NCBI RefSeq assembly: GCF_945859705.1
Contig: NC_079134.1
Location: 47,732,402-47,796,401, forward strand
Source: Episyrphus balteatus
Taxonomy: Eukaryota; Arthropoda; Insecta; Diptera; Syrphidae
DNA: 64,000 nucleotides
Reading direction: 5' to 3'
Under the pieces are notes generated by a model. That model saw only the letters and a program-made list of their open reading frames with translations, did no database searches and had not been told where the DNA came from. The first letter of the stretch is position 1; each line of letters starts with the position of its first letter. The translations under genes were made by a program, and so were the position numbers. This document shows, piece by piece, positions 57,652 to 64,000 of the stretch.

Positions 57652-59632
57652 CAGGGGCGGATCCAGGATTTTTTTCTGGGGGGGGCACAAGGGACGGATT
57701 GGCAAAAAAAAACAGCAATAACAGTTAGAAATAAAGTGAAGTACCATTCGACTGACTAACAAGCAGAAAATTTTAACGACCCACAGTGGTCTAAAACCTG
57801 GCCAAAAATATTTAGGCACATTTCCCACATCAAATAGGTACCAAATGACCAAAAAGTTATTCGGAAGGAAAAATTTTCATTTTCTTGTTACAGTAAAAGC
57901 CACTTAAGTGCTAACCCTCTTACTCCTGGATTAGCCGGAAGAAAAAAAATATGTAAAATCAGAAAATGCACGTACAATTCTGTGCTATATTAAAGTTAGT
58001 AATCTATTCTTTGTTTAATTTTTTGACTTAAGTTGTTTCACCAAATAGATTTGAGAAATTAGTTTTAAAGATGAAATTTTGAAAAAAAAATGTTTACGTT
58101 TTTTAATTGATTTTGTATAAAATTTTGCAATATTATGGACATAATTATACCATTAGTTAATGACCTAGTAGTTTTTAGTCAAATACTAAAGACTTCATTC
58201 TAATAAATATTAAAGTTCCTAAGAATAACAAAAAAACTGAATCCTACTTTTTTGCCGGGAAACCCAGTTTTTTTTTTTTTATTTGCATTAACCTTTTGTA
58301 ACCCAAGGTCGTAAATTTAAAAATTAATAAGTCAATCGATTGGCCTTTATCTTTAATAAAACACGTATTTTTTTAAAATTCAACAAAGTCATTATTTACT
58401 TAGTTATTTCGATATTTTGGGAGTAAAAAAAAAGTTTAAATAATTTATTTTTATATAAAAATTCAAAAATTCAAGCAAAAAACTATCTAATATTAATTTT
58501 TAGGCACTTTCCTAAAATCCAAAAATAAAACCCAGTGGGGTTTACTAACAAAAACTATTTTTTTTCTGAATTTCGTAGTTTTTATACAAATTTGCTTATT
58601 TTCAAAAAAAGCCCAACTTTCAACATTAACTGTCAATTAAAAACTTTTGGTGCTATTTATTAGAAATTTGAAGTACTATTTCGATGAAGCAATACTTAAA
58701 GATTATAATATTAGAAGCTTCAAAAGAAAAAAAAATAGTTTGTAGAGTTTTTATGCAATCTTTTTCGGTTTGTTACAGAAATGTCACATGGGGCTACAAG
58801 GGGTTAAATTGTTTTATACCTCAAGAATATTGTGTTCAAATCGTAGGTCTCTTGGAGCCAAATTGACCAAGTTATAAGTATTTTAATACTACCCTTAGGA
58901 ACGTTTTAGTCTTTTAGTCCAGAGTTCAAAACTTTAAATCGTTATCCTCACAACTAATGTTTTCAACGCCGCCGGTGCTCCTCATAACTTCAAAACTACT
59001 GCACCGATTCTTTTGAAATTTAGAACACTATTATTTTTACATATTTTTAGAGGTATCCTTGGAGAAATTTTCTCAATAAAATAATATTTATAAAAATCTA
59101 TAAGTAAGGGTCGCTTTTGAGGAGTTTTTTTTTCAAGGGGTCTTTATTTTCGGGGTGCAAACTTGGGCAAACTTCTGAAATGCAAGTTTGTTCTACATAT
59201 ATAGCAGTTCTATAATGTATAGTTTATGCAATTTTGTGACGTGTTCCGCTATTTTAAAAACACTAATGTTGAAAAAAAACAACGAAAAAAGTGCAAATTT
59301 TTTAACCCCTCTGTATGAATTTTTTTTATATCATTCAATGTCATTCGATGTCCATATCAAAATTTTTCACCAAAATCACTTTGAAAATTCACTTTTTTTT
59401 TAATCGAAAAATCGTTTATTTATTTGTGAGGTGGAGCTTTTCATGGGAAAGGGATGAAACAATCAACAAAATTCGCATTTTCAGCCAGAAATAGACAAGA
59501 ATTTCACTCAAGTTCTTTCTGTTATTATTCATATATTTTTAAAACTCTTATAGTTTGATTTCCTTTAAGTATGAACTTTAAGTTCTGGGGGGGGGCACGT
59601 GCCCCCGTGCCCCCCCCCTGAATCCGCCTATG
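57652..59632. mobile_element. 2.0 kb hAT element downstream of Wnt6
   Basis: The ends CAGGGGCGGATCCAGG and CCTGAATCCGCCTATG (inverted, with mismatches) are flanked by an exact 8-bp duplication TATTTAAC (57644-57651, 59633-59640). Just inside, G runs on the left and GCACGTGCCCCCGTGCCCC on the right are typical of this hAT type. I found no transposase reading frame, so it is a non-autonomous or heavily decayed copy. Confidence 0.85.
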
Positions 59633-59640
59633 TATTTAAC

Positions 59641-61040
59641 TATAAAATTATGTAACCGAACTAAATTGTACTATAAAAGATTCATGTCTTACTTGTACAC
59701 CGACTTCAAATAAATTGAACTGAATATGAGTTTTAAAGTTTTAGAGGCTCTCTGTTGCTATGTTTTTAGTAAAAACTTTGAAGTCGAAGTTAAGTGAAAA
59801 CCTTAACAAAAATTCTATTCAATTAAGATTTTCGATGTGAACCTTGAGTTAAATTTCGAATTGTTAACCCTTCAAAATAAATTTCTCAGTGCAGAGTTAA
59901 CTTATCGTTCTGGGACAAAAACGGGACATTTTGTTAATCCGGACAGATATCAGGACAGACTTAAAATTTTAACCCTGACATCAGAATGGTTTTGCACTAA
60001 AAAATTGCGCCTTATACATTGAAGGTTTTCATTTACGAAAGTTCCTAAGTAGTATTCAAAAGTAAATTTCGGTTAAAGGCAAATTAATGAGAACTTCTTA
60101 AGCCAGAACCATAATTGGCGGATGGAGTCGGAAGCTACTGTCAATTGTTGTTGTTTTCTTTGTATTTTCGATAAGTTTCCATCCGTCGAGTGCGGTTGCG
60201 AGCGCTGTTCCCCTCCGTTTCATCCGACGCATCCGACAATTATAGTTCTGGCTTTACGACTTCAAGGTATTTCTTTTTTATTTTAGCACTTACTCGACTT
60301 GTGACCTTCGAATTTGTCCAAATAAATATTTTTATGTCTCCAACACTTCGTTGTTTTTTTTTTAGACAGTTAATATTTGAATGGAATTTCAATTTATATT
60401 CGTTGTGTGATCACATAGATTTAGTTTGACTTGTTGGAATTGATAACAAGTACCTAAAAGGTTGAATTGTCTACTTTTATTATTAAGATGTCAACACTTT
60501 TCAGTTTACTAGCACTCAGCCTTAAGAATCAAATAGATATTGAGATTTTGTAAGCAATAACCCTTTTCGCCAGGTGCACCCTCATTAGATGCAAAAAGGA
60601 TGTTTCAATCACAAAGTACTTTTCATTGACGCATTTTATTTTTTACGGAAATGAGAACAAACATATTCAGAACTTTTGAAAAGGAAATTCATGTTGTTTT
60701 TGATTTTTAATAATCACTGCCCATCAAAAATCTTAAACGAAAAAACTGACGGAAGTAGATAGACCCAAATCAGGTATAAGAATTCCTTTAAATCTTGAGT
60801 TTTAAAAAGCAATAGTTGAGTTCCTATTCAAGCACTGGTAAAGCAAACATTAAAAACAAATTATTTTAAGCTCAAACCGTCTTTATAAAAAACAGATTTA
60901 TTTATTTATGGCGTAGAAAAAATGAATTTGGTTCCCATTCAAAACATATAAACTCCAAAAATGATGTGAATATTGGGTTTCTTTGCCAAATAATGGGTTT
61001 CTTTACCAAAAAATATGGCCCAAGAAAAACTGAAAAAAGT
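59641..61040. other. Downstream intergenic sequence, nothing identified
   Basis: Near 59910-59960, CTGGGACAAAAACGGGACA and GGACAGATATCAGGACAG echo the interior of the 34942-35577 MITE, but no ends are visible. No gene recognised. Confidence 0.3.
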
Positions 61041-61137
61041 CCAGAGCTTTGGGCACCACATTTTGAGCGCAATTTTTTAAAGCTGTATAATACAGCTTTA
61101 AAAAATTGCGCTCAAAATGTGGTGCCCAAAGCTCTGG
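61041..61137. repeat. 97-bp perfect palindrome
   Basis: A 48-base left arm (CCAGAGCTTTGGGCACCACA ... AAAGCTGTAT), one central A, and the exact 48-base complement. No mismatch was found, and symmetry stops abruptly at both outer ends. Confidence 0.9.
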
Positions 61138-61200
61138 ATACAGCCTGTATGTGGTTTGCAGCTGCTTGCCAGACTTTTAAATTCGTTTTTAGAATACATT

Positions 61201-61578
61201 ATGTCGTTTTCTATTGACTTTTGAGATTTTTGTGTAAAATTCTCAGATTTTCCACTGCAAATAGAATATGAAATCTAGTTTTGTAATTGTGTGCGAAATC
61301 TGTGCGTATAAAAAAAAATAAAACAACAACAAATGTTCAGACAAATGTCAAACAGAGGAGTGTGTGTGAAAGTGCGTGTGTTCGTATGCGTGAATCTTGA
61401 TAATAATCCAGAATCAGATTCTTGAATCTCAGATTCATTCTTTTGTCATTTTTTTGAATCTCATGACGCAAATAGATCATGAAATCTGAGATTTGTCCAC
61501 TATTTCCCCTCTTCACCCCCCCTTTCAGCTGTCAAATTCACAAATCTCATTCTGAGATTCGTCAATAGAAAACGACAT
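61201..61578. mobile_element. 378-bp TIR (MITE-like) element
   Basis: Perfect 18-bp inverted ends ATGTCGTTTTCTATTGAC / GTCAATAGAAAACGACAT. The interior repeats a CTGAGATTTGT/GAATCTCAGATTC theme. I could not assign a target duplication, so the superfamily is open. Confidence 0.7.
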
Positions 61579-63770
61579 GAGGCTATAAAACTGCAAACTC
61601 AAGTTGTGGTTATGCCTCCAATCCCAAAATTTGCTGTAGGCTCTCGGTCTACTAGTAAAAAAATCCGTTAATAGCTTTCGACGATTGAATAGAATGCGTG
61701 ACCAAACTGCCAAGCTTTGTCTTTGAAGACTTCTGAAATTTTCAATTTCATGTTTAAGCCTAGTACGCTTCTGATGAGAAACGAAAAATTTTCAAGTCTT
61801 CAAAGTCGACAACGAAAATGCTAACGAAAAAATATCATCGAGTATTCTGTCCAAGTTAAAATAAAAAAAATTCAAAATCAAGAAAAATCAACAGAAAATA
61901 ATTTTTAAAGGGAGAAATAAATTAATTAAAAGTGAAAAAAAAACGGTCAACACTGCTCTTTGAGTCAAGAAAAATGCACAGGACAGTAAAAAGTAAGTGA
62001 CAAATGAGTGAAAACTCTCCAATTTTTCGCTAGAGCTGCGTACTGAATAACGAAAAGAAAAGCGAAATTTTTCGATCAAGATTTCGTTAATGAAATTTTG
62101 TATGGAAAATTTCGTTTCGCTTCAGCTAGGCTTTAAGTTCGATAACTATAAAATTTCACATCATTTTTGTTTTGTTAATTGCTCAGAACTATAGCCTATG
62201 GCTCTATGCTATAGGGGATTTTCGACATGAAAACTATTAAAATGTTCCCAACATTTTTTTTGTATTTAGTAAATTCTTGTTGTTAATTTTGATTTGAAAA
62301 CAAAATATATCTTAAATCACAAAAACAAAGACTTTAACAAGAAACTCATTTTTATCGTTTCCAACATTTAAAGTGATTTTTAAACTGCCAAGATTCGAGT
62401 AGGTATGGCTAGGATGACTTCTGAAATATTAAAGAAGTTATTATTACCTTTAATTTGACACCAATTTTTTCCTTTAGCTGGATGGATAAAAAGGGCCCTT
62501 AAAACCGACCGACTTTTATGTGCCCTCCCGAGAAAGACACATTTTTAGATCAACTAGTTACCGCCTGAACTCAATGGTAAGAAGCTGGGAAAAATGAATA
62601 AACCGGACAGGTATATTGTATTGTAGCGGTACATAGGTACTTATTCATTAGTAAAAATCTCCCAAGATCCCAAAATGACAAAACAATACACAACTTTTTT
62701 TACCGCGAAACTACAATAATGTGAAACTAACAGCGTATTCATTAATTCAGTAAAAGATGCGTTTAGTGTTATTTTAATTTCTAAATTTAGAGTGCATTCA
62801 ACCAAAAATGACTTTGACGAATGTGCCCCGATAATGAATGTACCCCAATTTACCATAAGGATAATTGTTTGAACAAAACTCCGTAACGTAAGCGTTTAAC
62901 GAGTCTCCTGAGCTTTTATTTAGTTGCTGAATGCCAACAAAAGAAAAGTTAGTATTGATGCTCGGTAGAGCTTTGTTTTAAATATGTATTTACATCAATA
63001 AATTCATTATTCTTAACGCAGGCTCGGTTCTTTAACTTTCGAAATCAAATTCCCGATCATTGGACTTTTTAGAATTTGAAAATTAAAAAGGTCGCAATTT
63101 CGTTAAATAGTCACCCACTTTTCACAAACTCATCATAATTTACAATTAAAATTATAAATTCTGGATCAGCATTAAGTTCTAGATAAATAAACTTATTCAT
63201 TTTTCTTATAAACAAAAGAAAAAAAAAACTCTTCCTTTCAAAAGTCATGTCGCCTGTCGAGACCAGATCATATCAGACCTCCTACAGCTTTCCTACTATA
63301 CACACATTTTTTAAGTTTTATATGGAAAACAAATGTCATTCGACAAAATAATAGTGAATTAATTGACTCCCAGTCTTTCGTAGACATAAATAAACCGATT
63401 AAATTTTTATTCAGTGTTAACAGCAACGACTGGCAGCCATGGTGGTCCTCCAAATCTGGTTTTTGAATTGATTACGCAGCAACAGCTTAACGTCACAAAT
63501 TAATTAACGATTTAACAACTTATCTGGTCACTCTGGCAGCTCAATTCATACTCTCTTGGATATCACGGCAATTAATTTGCCGTTTTATGCGCGATGATTA
63601 GTTTCAGATTATGATCGTTCTCCATAAGTGTAGGTATAATTTTGTTGCCATATAGTGTGACACTTTTCCAGTTTCTGTTTCGTTTTTTTTTTGTATTTAT
63701 TTATTTTTGAGTTAAAAAAAATATGTTAATTACCATAATGATGTGTTACGTCATCAACTGCTAGGATATT
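61579..63770. other. Downstream sequence, nothing firm
   Basis: A GC-richer island at about 62477-62575 is bounded by a CCTTTAG acceptor-like and a GTAAGA donor-like string, but no frame stays open across it. No gene called. Confidence 0.3.
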
Positions 63771-63933
63771 TTTCAGAAATTATTTCTTGATGCCCTGTGC
63801 GATAAGTCTATACACGCAACACACATTGTGTCTGTTGTATGCGGAGTCTCTATTTCTATGGGAAATTTTGTGTTCAGAGCTGAAAGCAATAAAATTTCCA
63901 TTTTGTGGTCAGGAGTAGAGTGTCCCAGAACAA

Positions 63934-64000
63934 ATGCCACCTCATCATCATGGTCACCACCAACATAGCCGGCCGCCACCGTCACTGCCGCCACCATCAA
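63934..64000 (+). other. His/Pro-rich open frame at the window edge
   Basis: From ATG 63934 the + strand reads MPPHHHGHHQHSRPPPSLPP and stays open to the edge. The - strand is also open here with an Ala/Val/Gly-rich reading, as expected of (CCACCG)-like sequence. It could be the edge of an exon or simply simple sequence. Confidence 0.2.

Noticed and set aside
62477..62583. GC-richer island bounded by CCTTTAG and GTAAGA, exon-like
   Set aside because: All three + strand frames contain stops, and no protein family is recognisable.
1..64000. Neighbouring wg or Wnt10 exons, tRNA or rRNA genes
   Set aside because: Looked for Wnt motifs (RWNC, CHGxSGSC, WCC) and cloverleaf-like sequence outside Wnt6 and found none.

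Overview
This is a 64 kb window of an AT-rich insect nuclear genome, most likely a brachyceran fly. The evidence is spliced GT-AG genes, a Wnt6 orthologue with insect-like sequence, and a dense mix of Helitron, hAT, Tc1, MULE, LINE and other transposon debris. No bacterial, organellar, tRNA, rRNA or CRISPR feature was seen.

The only host gene I can support is Wnt6, on the + strand and spanning almost the whole window. Four coding exons (7655-7716, 48159-48379, 56118-56506, 56568-57029) join in phases 2, 1 and 0 into a 377-residue secreted Wnt protein. It has a signal peptide, 24 cysteines, the palmitoleoylation serine and two N-glycosylation sequons. Exon 1 encodes only the signal peptide and is separated from the rest by a 40.4 kb intron. 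Intron 2 is 7.7 kb and intron 3 only 61 bp. A nine-codon upstream ORF ends three bases before the start codon.

Layout. 1-6900 (upstream): a degenerate ~150-bp tandem repeat, a hAT-like end, a possible LTR primer-binding site and an 8/16-bp minisatellite. 6900-7716: presumptive promoter, 5' leader and exon 1. 7717-48158 (intron 1): a transposon graveyard. It holds a MULE remnant, a 2.37 kb Helitron carrying a nested hAT, hAT and Tc1 remnants, foldback elements, two copies of an unassigned transposon-encoded family, a 3.1 kb DDE transposon with a nearly intact transposase, a hAT MITE, a 963-bp TIR element, and more hAT and HTH transposase debris. Stretches near 16.7-17.6 and 22.3-23.1 kb look less repetitive and could be regulatory. 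48380-56117 (intron 2): a second full-length copy of the same Helitron in opposite orientation, a LINE fragment, another transposon ORF interrupted by a 286-bp hAT MITE, and a TGACG/CGTCA-rich tandem array that ends just before exon 3. 57030-64000 (downstream): poly(A) signals, a 2 kb hAT element, a 97-bp perfect palindrome and a 378-bp TIR element.

I saw no neighbouring Wnt gene (wg, Wnt10), although these flank Wnt6 in many insects. The best-supported novelties are structural. Several elements have boundaries fixed by target-site duplications readable in the sequence. Two of them are nested insertions, one with an empty site visible in the sister Helitron copy.
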